From contig NZ_JBPESN010000015.1 in assembly GCF_051710625.1 (NCBI RefSeq), positions 1-47,086 on the forward strand: a stretch of DNA of 47,086 nucleotides, given 5' to 3'. The notes beneath the pieces were generated by a model. The model made no database searches. It was not told the DNA's origin and saw only the letters and a program-made list of their open reading frames with translations. The position numbers and the translations under genes are program-made. Below are positions 9,421 through 18,887 of the stretch, piece after piece (the stretch's first letter is position 1; every line of letters begins with the position of its first letter). Origin of the DNA: JBPESN01 sp051710625. Lineage in GTDB: Bacteria > Pseudomonadota > Gammaproteobacteria > Enterobacterales > Enterobacteriaceae.

Positions 9421-10146
9421 ATGGTAACCAACGCAAAACCCATTTACCGGCGTATCCTGCTCAAATTGAGCGGCGAAGCCCTGCAGGGCGCCGACGGTTT
9501 CGGTATCGACGCCAGCGTGCTGGACCGCATAGCCCAGGAAGTGAAAGAACTGGTGGAGCTGGGTATTCAGGTGGGCGTGGTCATCGGCGGCGGCAACTTG
9601 TTCCGCGGTGCGGGTCTGGCGAAGGCCGGTATGAACCGCGTGGTGGGCGATCATATGGGAATGTTAGCAACCGTGATGAACGGTCTGGCGATGCGCGACG
9701 CATTGCACCGCGCCTATATTAACGCCCACCTGATGTCGGCGATTCCGCTGAACGGCGTCTGCGATAATTACAGCTGGGCCGAAGCCATCAGTCTGTTGCG
9801 CAATAACCGCGTCGTGATTTTCGCCGCCGGTACCGGCAATCCCTTCTTCACCACCGATTCCGCTGCCTGTCTGCGCGGCATTGAAATCAAAGCCGAAGCC
9901 GCGCTGAAAGCGACGAAAGTGGATGGCGTCTTTTCTGCCGATCCGGTAAAACATCTGGATGCTACACTTTACGATCAGCTGAGCTATCAGGATGTGCTGG
10001 AGAAAGAATTGAAAATCATGGATCTGGCCGCCTTCACTCTGGCGCGGGATCACAATCTGCCGATACGCGTGTTCAATATGAACAAGCCTGGCGCGCTACG
10101 GCGGGTGGTCATGGGTGATAAAGAAGGCACCTTGATTACCAAGTAA
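9421..10146 (+). CDS. pyrH: uridylate kinase
   Basis: UMP kinase makes UDP for RNA, DNA and UDP-sugar synthesis. It has 241 residues, as in E. coli. The amino-acid-kinase fold motifs are present: RILLKLSGEALQG near the N terminus, VVIGGGNLFRG for the nucleotide and phosphate site, AGTGNPFFTTDSAA, and KVDGVFSADP. AAGGAACAG lies just before the ATG. It lies between tsf and frr as in E. coli. Intact. Confidence 0.98.
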   Translation: MVTNAKPIYRRILLKLSGEALQGADGFGIDASVLDRIAQEVKELVELGIQVGVVIGGGNLFRGAGLAKAGMNRVVGDHMGMLATVMNGLAMRDALHRAYINAHLMSAIPLNGVCDNYSWAEAISLLRNNRVVIFAAGTGNPFFTTDSAACLRGIEIKAEAALKATKVDGVFSADPVKHLDATLYDQLSYQDVLEKELKIMDLAAFTLARDHNLPIRVFNMNKPGALRRVVMGDKEGTLITK

Positions 10147-10214
10147 TGCATAACGGGGCCTGGCAACCAACGGCCACGGTCCGCCCGGATAACCAAGTCT
10201 CAAGGGTCCGCAAC

Positions 10215-10777
10215 GTGATTAATGAAATTCGTAAAGATGCCGAGATTCGCATGGAAAAATGCGTCGACGCGTTCAAAAGCCACATCAGCAAAGTCCGTAC
10301 GGGCCGCGCTTCCCCGAGCCTGCTTGACGGTATTCAGATCGACTATTACGGCTCGCTGACGCCGCTGCGCCAGCTGGCCAATATTATTGCCGAGGATTCC
10401 CGTACCCTAGCCATCACGGTCTTTGACCGCACACTGGCACCGGCGGGGTGGAAAAGGCCATCGTGGCCTCCGATCTGGTGCTCAATCCGTCTTCCGCCGG
10501 CACGGTGATTCGCGTACCGCTGCCGCCGCTGCCCGAAGAGCGCCGCCGCGACCTGATAAAGGTCGTGCGCGCCGGGGCGGAACAGGGCAGGGTATCGGTG
10601 CGCAATGTCCGCCGCGATGCCAACGACAAGGTGAAGGCACTGTTGAAAGACAAAACCATCGGTGAAGATGAAGACCGTCGTTCCCAGGACGAGATCCAGA
10701 AGCTGACCGCCGCCTGGATTAAAAAGCTTGATAGCGTCCTGGCGAGGTGCTGTCGCTGCGGCGCTTTTTTTGTGTAA
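10215..10777 (+). pseudogene. frr: frr, ribosome recycling factor, frameshifted and 3'-truncated
   Basis: RRF splits post-termination ribosomes and is essential in bacteria studied. The reading starts at GTG 10215 (VINEIRKDAEIRMEKCVDAF) and follows RRF to ...TVFDRTLAPA. At 10445-10448 the sequence GCGGGGTGGAA has two more G than needed, and RRF continues in another frame from 10448 (VEKAIVASDLVLNP, VRNVRRDANDKVKALL). At the far end the expected last ten or so codons are missing. The frame runs into CTGCGGCGC plus seven T (10756-10771), which looks like the right arm of a terminator whose left arm was deleted too. Two independent lesions make a single sequencing slip an incomplete explanation. 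Confidence 0.88.
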
Positions 10778-10856
10778 GCCGCCATAGACAAAACGGCGCC
10801 ATCGTCTCAGACTAGACGTTTCCTTCATATTTCAACGCGGTATAAAAAGTAACTTC

Positions 10857-11957
10857 ATGCGGCATTTGACGATTCTAGGCAGTACCGGCTTCATTGGCAC
10901 CAGTACGCTGGAGGTGGTAAAGCACAATCCCGATCAATACACCGTGCACGCGCTGGTGGCGGGCAATAACGTTGCCTTGATGACCGAGCAGTGCCTGGCT
11001 TTCGGTCCCGCCTACGCTTGTATGGCTGATGACGCCGCGGCGGGGGCGCTCAAGGCTAATCTGGCCGCGGCGGGCGTCGCCACCGCCGTACTGTCGGGGG
11101 CGGCGGCAAGCGGGTTTTGCTGGCCAATAAAGAGTCGCTCGTCACCTGCGGTCGGCTGTTCATGAACGAAGCGCGTCGCCATCATGCCCAGCTACTGCCG
11201 GTGGACAGCGAACACAACGCAATTTTTCAGAGTTTACCTGAACCACTTCAGCGTGAGTTGGGTTACGCTTCCCTGGCGGAACATGGGGTGTCGCGTATCC
11301 TGTTGACGGGCTCCGGCGGCCCCTTTCTTTCGCCAGACGCTGCTGGCGGCGCTGGCCACGATGACGCTGGAGAAGGCCTGCGCGCATCCTAATTGGTCGA
11401 TGGGCCACAAGATTTCAGTGGACTCCGCCACCATGATGAACAAAGATCTGGAATATATCAAAGCGCGCTGGTTGTTCAATGCCGCGGCAGAGCAGATGGA
11501 AGTGCTGCTGCATCCCCAGTCCATCATTCACTCCATGGTGCGCTACACCGACGGCAGCGTGCCGGCGCAATTGAGATCCCCCGATATGCGCACGCCCATC
11601 GCTCACTCGATGGCGTACCCCAAACGAGTGCCGTCCGGCGTCGCGCCGCTGGATTTTTTACGCGTCGGCACGCTGAGCTTTGCGCAGCCGGACGCCGCAC
11701 GCTATCCCTGCCTGCAACTGCCTGTCGACGCCAGCCAGCAGGGGCAGTCGGCGACGACCACGCTCAATGCCGCCAATGAAATCGTGGTGGCGGCGTTTTT
11801 GCACGGCGATATTCGTTTTACCGATATTGCCGCCGTGAATCAGCGGGTGCTGGAACAGATCAATCTGCCTGAACCGGACAGCGTGGAAGAAGTGCTGGCC
11901 ATCGACAGCCAGGCGCGGGAAAAGGCCCGCCAGAGCGTTATTCATTTTGGACGGTGA
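10857..11957 (+). pseudogene. dxr: dxr (ispC), DXP reductoisomerase, deletion plus frameshift
   Basis: DXR makes MEP, the committed step of the non-mevalonate isoprenoid pathway. The N-terminal NADPH-binding start is clear (LTILGSTGFIGTSTLEVV). Near 11095-11110 about 36 codons are missing (the end of the nucleotide-binding domain) and the frame changes. It resumes at VLLANKESLVTCGRLF, through LLPVDSEHNAIFQSL with the metal-binding Asp/Glu pair, and LLTGSGGPF. A second shift near 11330 leads to HPNWSMGHKISVDSATMMNK and the C-terminal domain to 11957. The deletion cannot be a base-calling error, so this copy is inactive. Confidence 0.92.
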
Positions 11958-12152
11958 GGCGCCGGAGCGCCGCGATGGCTGATTTGTTCGTTGACCGGCA
12001 AAATGATATAGTCTGCGCCACTTATCCCGTCGATGAAGGCCAGCCGGGCAAAATCAGTTACAGGGCGTGTATGCACACGGCTTTTTTGCGCGTTCGGGGC
12101 CCTTTGTTCCGGTAAGACAGTGGTATTCTCAGTGAGGAAATGCGTAAGCGTG

Positions 12153-12914
12153 ATGTCGTCCGAAAATCAGCAAGAGCCAAAAGCGTTGCCTTCCTCCTCA
12201 CCACGCCATGTGGCTATTATTATGGATGGCAACGGTCGCTGGGCTAAAAACCGGGGGAAATTACGTATCTTCGGTCACCAGGCCGGCGTCAAGTCGGTCC
12301 GCCGCGCGGTAATCTTTGCCGTCAGCCACCATTTCGACGCGTTGACGCTGTATGCGTTCAGTAGTGAAAACTGGAACCGACCCAGCCTGGAAGTGTCCGC
12401 GCTGATGAAGCTGTTTGTCCGGGCGCTGGATAGCAAAGTGAAAAGCCTGCACAAGCATAACGTCCGGCTGCGGATCATCGGCGACACCTCGCGCTTCGGC
12501 ATGCGTTTGCAGGAGCGGATCCGTCGTTCCGTGGTGCTGCCCTGCAATAATGACGGGTTGACCCTGAATATTGCCGCGAATTATGGTGGACGTTGGGATA
12601 TCATTCACGGGGTACAGCAACTTGCCGCCCGGGTGCAAGAGGGTATCCTGCGACCTGAGCAGATAGATGAGGACGCCTTGTGCCAGGTAGTCTGCATGAA
12701 CGAGCTGGCCCCGTTGAATCTCGTTATCCGCACCGGAGGGGAACATCGCATCAGTAATTTTTTGCTGTGGCCGATTGCCTATGCAGAGCTGTTTTTTACA
12801 GACGTGTTATGGCCGGATTTTGACGACGCTGTTTTTGAGGGTGCGCTGAACGCTTTTGCTCAACGCGAGCGGCGCTTCGGTGGAACAACACCTAATGATG
12901 CCAACGCATCCTAG
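12153..12914 (+). CDS. uppS: undecaprenyl diphosphate synthase
   Basis: This cis-prenyltransferase adds eight isopentenyl units to FPP to give undecaprenyl diphosphate, the lipid carrier for peptidoglycan and O-antigen. Catalytic and substrate motifs are present: HVAIIMDGNGRWAKNRG (catalytic Asp), LYAFSSENWNRP, and RTGGEHRISNFLLW. The open frame extends upstream to 12033, but ATG 12153 gives 253 residues, matching E. coli. A GTG at 12150 is an alternative. Intact, although its upstream neighbour dxr, needed for its substrate, is broken. Confidence 0.93.
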   Translation: MSSENQQEPKALPSSSPRHVAIIMDGNGRWAKNRGKLRIFGHQAGVKSVRRAVIFAVSHHFDALTLYAFSSENWNRPSLEVSALMKLFVRALDSKVKSLHKHNVRLRIIGDTSRFGMRLQERIRRSVVLPCNNDGLTLNIAANYGGRWDIIHGVQQLAARVQEGILRPEQIDEDALCQVVCMNELAPLNLVIRTGGEHRISNFLLWPIAYAELFFTDVLWPDFDDAVFEGALNAFAQRERRFGGTTPNDANAS

Positions 12915-12922
12915 GGGGGGGG
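12914..12922 (+). repeat. run of nine G between uppS and cdsA
   Basis: Nine consecutive G follow the uppS stop (TAG 12912-12914 shares the first G) and end four bases before the proposed cdsA start TTG at 12927. The run occupies the position of the cdsA ribosome binding site, so length changes could alter its spacing. It is one of four G runs of nine or more in the window, all on the plus strand. Confidence 0.9.
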
Positions 12923-12926
12923 ATTT

Positions 12927-13784
12927 TTGCTGAAGTATCGCCTGATTACTGCCTTGGTCCTGATACCCATCATTATCGCCGCACTGTTTTTGTTGCCGCC
13001 GGGCGGCTTTGCCCTGGTCACCCTCGCGGTGTGCATGCTCAGCGCCTGGGAATGGGGCCAGCTTGCGGGACTGGCCTCGCGCAGCCAGCGCATCTGGCTG
13101 GCCATTCTCTGCGGCCTGCTGCTGGCGCTGATGATGCTCACCGTGCCGGTCTACCGGCCGTTCGTGACCGTCTGGCAGGCGCAATATGCCCTGTGGGCCG
13201 CCCTGGCCTGGTGGCTGGTGGCGCTGCTGCTAGTGTTGTGCTACCCTCGCTCCGCCACGCTATGGCGTGAATCCCGACCGCTGCGGCTGGCGTTCGGCAT
13301 CCTGACCATTTTGCCCTTCTTCTGGGGCATGCTGGCGCTGCGTCAGCACCATTATGATATTAACCACTTCACCGGCGCCTGGTGGCTATTGTATGTCATG
13401 GTGCTGGTGTGGGGCGCGGATTCCGGCGCTTACATGTTCGGGTGCGCGCTGGGTCGCCATAAGCTGGCGCCAAAAGTCTCTCCCGGTAAGACCTGGGAAG
13501 GGTTGGTGGGCGGGTTGGTCACCTCCGCGGTCATCGCCTGGCTGTTTGGCAAGTATGCGCCGCTTGACGCCGCGCCGCTTACGTTACTGGTCTGCTCAAT
13601 CGTGGCGCCGCTGGCGTCGGTGTTGGGTGATTTAACTGAAAGTATGTTCAAACGGGAGGCCGGCATCAAGGACAGCGGCCGTTTAATCCCCGGCCATGGC
13701 GGCATTTTAGATCGTATAGACAGCCTGACCGCCGCAGTGCCGGTGTTCGCCTGTCTGATGCTGCTGGTCTTTAACGCTATTTGA
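12927..13784 (+). CDS. cdsA: phosphatidate cytidylyltransferase
   Basis: This integral inner-membrane enzyme makes CDP-diacylglycerol from CTP and phosphatidic acid. It has 285 residues, as in E. coli, with eight or so hydrophobic segments. The family signature is near the C terminus: DLTESMFKREAGIKDSGRLI and PGHGGILDRIDSL, with the metal-binding Asp residues. The start is TTG at 12927 (LKYRLITALVLIP), matching the E. coli N terminus exactly in position; no ATG alternative fits. Cdh, encoded at 28125, hydrolyses the same lipid product. Intact. Confidence 0.95.
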   Translation: MLKYRLITALVLIPIIIAALFLLPPGGFALVTLAVCMLSAWEWGQLAGLASRSQRIWLAILCGLLLALMMLTVPVYRPFVTVWQAQYALWAALAWWLVALLLVLCYPRSATLWRESRPLRLAFGILTILPFFWGMLALRQHHYDINHFTGAWWLLYVMVLVWGADSGAYMFGCALGRHKLAPKVSPGKTWEGLVGGLVTSAVIAWLFGKYAPLDAAPLTLLVCSIVAPLASVLGDLTESMFKREAGIKDSGRLIPGHGGILDRIDSLTAAVPVFACLMLLVFNAI

Positions 13785-13803
13785 GTCGGGACTGGGAGCG
13801 CTT

Positions 13804-15162
13804 ATGCTGCACTTTTTCTGGAGTCTTGCCGCGTTTATCGTGGCACTGGGCGTGTTGATAACAGTGCACGAGTTCGGCCATTTCTGGGTGGCCCGCCGCT
13901 GCGGCGTGACGGTGGAACGTTTTTCCATCGGTTTCGGGCGCGCGCTGTGGCGTCGGCGCGATAAACGCGGCACGGAATATGTTATCGCCGCTATTCCCCT
14001 GGGGGGCTATGTCAAAATGCTGGATGAGCGGGTAGACACCGTCGCGCCCAAACGTCGTCATGAAGCGTTCAACCACAAAACCGTCTGGCAACGTGCCGCG
14101 ATTATCGCCGCCGGCCCGGTATTTAACTTCCTTTTCGCTATTTTTTCCTACTGGCTGGTATTTCTTATCGGCGTGCCGAGCTATCGGCCGGTGATCGGCG
14201 AAGTGGCCCCGCATTCTATCGCGGCTCAGGCCGAAATTTCTCCCGGCATGGAACTTAAGTCGGTTGAAGGTATCGAAACACCTGACTGGGATTCGGTTCG
14301 TCTGCAGCTTATCGACAAGATTGGCGACGATGAAACCACCCTCGGCGTCGCCCTGTTCGGCTCCCAAAGCGCCGAGCGGAAAAGGCTGGATTTGCGCGAC
14401 TGGCAGTTTGAGCCGAACAAGCAGGATGCGATCGTGGCGCTGGGTATTATTCCACTGGGTCCGCGCATCGAACCGGTGCTTGCCGAAGTCCAGTCGAACT
14501 CGGCGGCGATGAAAGCAGGTTTGCAAGCCGGCGATAGGATCGTTAAAGTCGATGGTCAGCCGGTCACCGCATGGCAGTTGTTTGTGACCCGCGTACGCGA
14601 CAATCCCGGTCGGCCACTTCACGTGGGTATTGATCGACACGGCGAGGCCAGGGATATCACCCTGCAACCCGACAGTAACCCGGTGGGCAAGGGGGAAGTA
14701 GAGGGGTTTGCGGGCGTTGTGCCAAAGATTATCCCGCTATCGGCGGAGTACAAAACCGTTCGGCAGTACGGTCCGCTACCGGCCCTGGCCCAGGCCGGCG
14801 AAAAAACCTGGCAGCTGATGCGGCTTACGGTCAGTATGTTAGGTAAATTGGTAACCGGGGATGTTAGGCTGAACAATCTAAGCGGGCCGATTTCCATCGC
14901 CCAGGGCGCAGGGATGTCAGCGGAATATGGTTTGATTTACTACCTGATGTTTCTGGCGCTGATAAGCGTCAATTTGGGGATTATCAATCTGTTCCCGTTA
15001 CCGGTGTTAGATGGTGGCCATTTGCTCTTCCTGGCGATAGAAAAGCTCAAGGGAGGGCCGCTGTCCGAACGAGTGCAGGACTTTAGTTACCGTATCGGCT
15101 CCATTTTGCTGGTGCTGCTAATGGGTCTGGCCCTTTTCAATGATTTCTCCAGGCTATGGTAG
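13804..15162 (+). CDS. rseP: RseP, site-2 intramembrane zinc metalloprotease
   Basis: RseP cuts RseA within the membrane to release sigma-E and also clears signal peptides. It has 452 residues (E. coli 450). The zinc motif HEFGH is in the first membrane segment (ITVHEFGHFWVARR), with the membrane-reentrant region IPLGGYVKM after it. Two PDZ domains occupy roughly residues 115-310 (for example AAMKAGLQAGDRIVKVDG). The second catalytic motif is NLFPLPVLDGGH near the C terminus. It starts 19 bases after cdsA and precedes bamA, whose folding pathway it monitors. Intact. Confidence 0.96.
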   Translation: MLHFFWSLAAFIVALGVLITVHEFGHFWVARRCGVTVERFSIGFGRALWRRRDKRGTEYVIAAIPLGGYVKMLDERVDTVAPKRRHEAFNHKTVWQRAAIIAAGPVFNFLFAIFSYWLVFLIGVPSYRPVIGEVAPHSIAAQAEISPGMELKSVEGIETPDWDSVRLQLIDKIGDDETTLGVALFGSQSAERKRLDLRDWQFEPNKQDAIVALGIIPLGPRIEPVLAEVQSNSAAMKAGLQAGDRIVKVDGQPVTAWQLFVTRVRDNPGRPLHVGIDRHGEARDITLQPDSNPVGKGEVEGFAGVVPKIIPLSAEYKTVRQYGPLPALAQAGEKTWQLMRLTVSMLGKLVTGDVRLNNLSGPISIAQGAGMSAEYGLIYYLMFLALISVNLGIINLFPLPVLDGGHLLFLAIEKLKGGPLSERVQDFSYRIGSILLVLLMGLALFNDFSRLW

Positions 15163-15196
15163 CCTAAAATTATGTTAGGAAAAACGCATAACCGCG

Positions 15197-17623
15197 ATGG
15201 CGATGAAAAAGTTGCTCACAGCGGCGCTGCTTCTTAGCAGCGCTACCGTATACGGTGCAGCCGGGTTCGTAGTGAAGGACATTCATTTCGAAGGACTGCA
15301 ACGGGTCGCCGTCGGTGCGGCGTTACTCAGTATGCCGATCCGTGTTGGCGACACGGCGACCGATGAAGATATCGGCAATACTATCCGCGCGCTCTTCGCT
15401 ACCGGAAACTTTGAGGATGTCCGGGTACTGCGTGACGGAGATTCACTGGTCGTACAGGTCAAGGAGCGTCCGACCATTGCCAGCATTACCTTCTCCGGCA
15501 ACAAGGCGGTGAAGGAAGGAATGCTCAAGCAATACCTGGATGCCCAGGGCGTTCGGGTCGGCGAGGCCCTTGACCGCACCACCATTTCCAATATCGAAAA
15601 AGGTCTTGAGGACTTCTACTACAGCGCCGGAAAATACAGCGCCACGGTCAAGGCGGTGGTCACGCCGCTGCCGCGCTACCGCGTTGATCTCAAGCTGGTC
15701 TTCACCGAAGGTGTATCGGCCAAAATTCAGCAAATCAACATTGTCGGCAACCACGCCTTCACGACCGATGAGCTGATTTCACGCTTCCAGCTGCGCGATG
15801 AAGTGCCGTGGTGGAACGTGGTGGGCGATTGCAAATACCAAAAGCAAAAGCTGGCCGGCGACCTGGAAACCCTGCGCAGCTTTTATCTTGACCGCGGCTA
15901 TGCCCGCTTCAATATCGACTCCACGCAGGTCAGCCTGACGCCGGATATAAAGGGTATCTATATCACCCTGAATATCACCGAAGGCGCGCAATACAAGCTG
16001 TCCGGTACGGTGGTCAACGGCAACATGGCCGGCCACTCCGCCGAAATCGAGCAGTTGGCCAAGGTACAGCCGGGCGAACTGTACAACGGCGTCAAGGTCA
16101 CCAAGATGGAGAACGACATCAAGCAATTGCTGGGTCGTTACGGCTATGCCTATCCCCGCGTGGCGACGCAGCTGGAAATCAACGACGCGGATAAAACGGT
16201 CAAGCTGCACATTAGCGTCGACGCGGGCAACCGGTTCTACGTCCGCCACGTACGTTTTGAAGGCAACGATATCACCAAGGATTCCGTGCTGCGCAGTGAA
16301 ATGCGCCAGATGGAAGGCGCCTGGCTCGGCAGCAATCTGGTCGATCAGGGTAAAGAGCGCCTTAATCGCCTGGGCTACTTTGAAACCGTAGACACCGAGA
16401 CCCAGCGTGTGCCCGGTTCGCCGGATCAGGTGGACGTGGTCTACAAGGTGAAAGAGCGCAACACCGGCAGTATCAACGTCGGCGTCGGCTTCGGGACCGA
16501 GAGCGGCGTCAGCTTCCAGTTCGGTATCCAGCAGGATAACTGGCTGGGGACCGGTAACTCCGTCGGCTTTAGCGGCACCAAGAACGACTACCAGACCTAT
16601 GCCGAGCTGTCGATGACCGATCCGTACTTCACGGTGGATGGCGTCAGCCTGGGTGGCAAGATCTTCTACAACGACTTCAGCGCCGATGATGCGGACCTAT
16701 CCGATTATGATCTGCGCAGCTACGGCGTGGGCACTACGCTGGGCTTCCCGATAAGCGAGAACCATTCACTGAATTTCGGCCTGGATTACGTGCATGACGA
16801 TCTGACCAATATGCAGCCGCAGGTGACGATGTGGCGCTATCTGGACAGCGTCGGCATCAATCCCAAGGTGGTTACCACCAATAAGGCGGACAGCGACGCC
16901 GATTTCAGCCCCGATAATTTCTTCTTATCGATGGGCTGGAGCTACAACAATCTGGATCGCGGCTACTTCCCTACCGCCGGTTCGCGCGTTAGCCTGACCG
17001 GTAAGGTGACGGTGCCTGGCTCTGATAACGAATATTACAAAATCACCTTCGACGCCAGCCATTACATCCCGCTTAGCGAAAGTGGCAACTGGGTGCTGAT
17101 GGGCCGCGCTCGCGCCGGTTACGTCGATGGTCTGGGCGGCAAGGATGTGCCGTTCTACGACAACTTCTATGCGGGCGGTTCCAATACGGTGCGCGGTTTT
17201 TGTTCCAATACTATTGGTCCGAAAGCGGCGTATTATAAGTGCAATAGCGGCAATACCCGCTATAGTGATTGTCCGGTGGACAAATCCAGCGACGCCGTGG
17301 GCGGTAACGCCATGGCGATTGCCAGCGCCGAACTTATCGTGCCGACGCCGTTCTTGAGTGAGAAGTATGCCAACTCGGTGCGCACTTCGCTGTTTGTCGA
17401 TGGCGGTACCGTGTGGGATACCAGCTGGCAAAATACCAGCGCCACCCGCGCTGCCGGTATTCCGGACTACAGCGATCCGGGCAATATCCGTATTTCCAGC
17501 GGTATCGCCCTGAAGTGGATGTCGCCGCTGGGGCCGTTGGTATTCTCTTATGCGCAGCCGGTCAAGAAATACGATGGCGACAAGTCAGAGCAGTTCCAGT
17601 TTAATATTGGCAAAACGTGGTAA
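15197..17623 (+). CDS. bamA: outer membrane protein assembly factor BamA
   Basis: BamA is the core of the machinery that inserts beta-barrel proteins into the outer membrane. It has 808 residues (E. coli 810). A signal peptide (KKLLTAALLLSSATVYG) is followed by five POTRA domains to about residue 420 and a 16-strand barrel. The barrel has the conserved loop-6 motif VRGF (NTVRGFCSNTIGP) and ends FQFNIGKTW with the terminal aromatic. Loop 6 contains three Cys (CSNT, YKCNS, SDCPV), where E. coli has two. Intact. In E. coli skp and lpxD follow; here an IS element follows 20 bases after the stop. Confidence 0.97.
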   Translation: MAMKKLLTAALLLSSATVYGAAGFVVKDIHFEGLQRVAVGAALLSMPIRVGDTATDEDIGNTIRALFATGNFEDVRVLRDGDSLVVQVKERPTIASITFSGNKAVKEGMLKQYLDAQGVRVGEALDRTTISNIEKGLEDFYYSAGKYSATVKAVVTPLPRYRVDLKLVFTEGVSAKIQQINIVGNHAFTTDELISRFQLRDEVPWWNVVGDCKYQKQKLAGDLETLRSFYLDRGYARFNIDSTQVSLTPDIKGIYITLNITEGAQYKLSGTVVNGNMAGHSAEIEQLAKVQPGELYNGVKVTKMENDIKQLLGRYGYAYPRVATQLEINDADKTVKLHISVDAGNRFYVRHVRFEGNDITKDSVLRSEMRQMEGAWLGSNLVDQGKERLNRLGYFETVDTETQRVPGSPDQVDVVYKVKERNTGSINVGVGFGTESGVSFQFGIQQDNWLGTGNSVGFSGTKNDYQTYAELSMTDPYFTVDGVSLGGKIFYNDFSADDADLSDYDLRSYGVGTTLGFPISENHSLNFGLDYVHDDLTNMQPQVTMWRYLDSVGINPKVVTTNKADSDADFSPDNFFLSMGWSYNNLDRGYFPTAGSRVSLTGKVTVPGSDNEYYKITFDASHYIPLSESGNWVLMGRARAGYVDGLGGKDVPFYDNFYAGGSNTVRGFCSNTIGPKAAYYKCNSGNTRYSDCPVDKSSDAVGGNAMAIASAELIVPTPFLSEKYANSVRTSLFVDGGTVWDTSWQNTSATRAAGIPDYSDPGNIRISSGIALKWMSPLGPLVFSYAQPVKKYDGDKSEQFQFNIGKTW

Positions 17624-17651
17624 TATTACCCGGGATGATGTGCTGTAGTGG

Positions 17652-18515
17652 TCAACTAAAACTGGCCACCGCGTTAACGTTTTTCCAGTATCTATTTTCT
17701 GATTCGTTTGGTGGCAACCCACCGTTATATTCATGCGACCTGAGTGCGCTGTAATATCCCACGATATAGTCGGTAATTTTATGAGCTGCTTCGCTGAAGC
17801 TTATGTAGCCCGTTACCGGTATCCACTCGTTTTTCAGACTTCTGAAAAAGCGCCCCATCGGACTGCTATCCCAATAGTTACCACGCCGACTCATGCTTTG
17901 TTTGATCCGGCAACGCCACAGCAACTGTCGGAACTGCCTGCTCGTATAGTGGCTACCCTGATCGCTGTGGAACACCACTCCAGCCGGTTTACCACGCGTT
18001 TCCCATGCTATTTCCAGTGCTTTGATGGTCAGTCTGCTATCCGAGGAGAACGACATAGCCCAGCCCACCAGTTTCCTCGCGAACAGATCAAGAACAACTG
18101 CAAGGTATGTTCAGCGTTTCCCGGCCCAGATATAGGTCACATCGCCGCACCATACCTGGTTTGGCTCCGTTACAGCGAACTGGCGCTCAAGATAATTCCG
18201 GATCGCAACATGCTCCTGACCGCCACGCTTATACCTGTGCGTCGGCTGCTGACAACTGACCAGCCCCAGCTCTTTCATGCGCCTGCCTGCGAGCCAGCGT
18301 CCCACCCAGAAGCCTCTCTGGGTTGCCATGGTGGCGATACTTCTCGCGCCAGCGGCACCATGGCTGATACTGTGTAGTTCATGAACCTGACTGCGCAATA
18401 CCGTTCGCCTGCCGTCTGACCTGTCAGGACGACTTTTCCAGTATTTGTAACTGCTGCGATGAACCCTGAACACGTGGCAGAGTGTGGCCACAGGATAATG
18501 CGCTCTGAGTTTCCC
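17652..18515 (-). pseudogene. IS3-family transposase OrfB, nonsense and catalytic mutation
   Basis: This is the DDE transposase subunit. Reading downstream it shows VWCGDVTYIW (first Asp), FHSDQGSHYTS (second Asp) and SPMGRFFRSLKNEW. The family has SPMER at the last place, so the catalytic Glu is Gly here (GGG at 17853-17855). An in-frame TGA at 18111-18113 stands where a Trp codon (TGG) is expected, splitting the gene into 126- and 138-residue pieces that stay in the same frame. Either change alone would abolish transposition by this copy. Confidence 0.9.
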
Positions 18516-18517
18516 GA

Positions 18518-18820
18518 TTAACGAGAACTGTTCAGGGAGTCTGACATCAAGAGCGCTGTAGCCTTTTTTAATATTTCGTTTTCCATTTCAATGCGTTGTA
18601 CCTTCTTCTTGAGCTCACGTATTTTGATTTGTTCCGGGGTTATGGGAGAGGCTTTTGGCGTTTTCCCCTGTCGCTCATCACACAGTTGTTTTACCCATTT
18701 CGTCATCGTAGAAAGGCCGACGTCCATGGCTTTTGCTGTTTGTGCGGCGGTGTGATTTTGGTCGACAACCAGTTAAGCGGATTCGCGTTTGAATTTAGGA
18801 CTAAAATTTCTTCTTTTCAT
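18518..18820 (-). pseudogene. IS3-family transposase OrfA, nonsense mutation
   Basis: The same 100-codon frame as the orfA at 359-661, start ATG 18818-18820. The codon at 18773-18775 is TAA where copies 1, 3 and 4 have CAA (Gln in RESAQLVVDQ). A shorter internal start at 18727 (MDVGLSTMTKWVKQL) could give 69 residues but would lack the N-terminal DNA-binding part. Confidence 0.9.
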
Positions 18821-18887
18821 TGGTGCACCCGTGTTGTTCTGAGGTGAGCATATCACCTCTGTTCAGGTGGCCAAATTCAGTGTGCCA

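Noticed and set aside
10423..10520. Programmed frameshift that would rescue frr
   Set aside because: The site GCGGGGTGG is not a known slippery heptamer, no downstream pseudoknot is evident, and the C terminus is truncated as well.
13777..14667. 296-codon open frame antisense to rseP
   Set aside because: Antisense shadow of a clearly intact rseP; composition and lack of similarity speak against a real gene.
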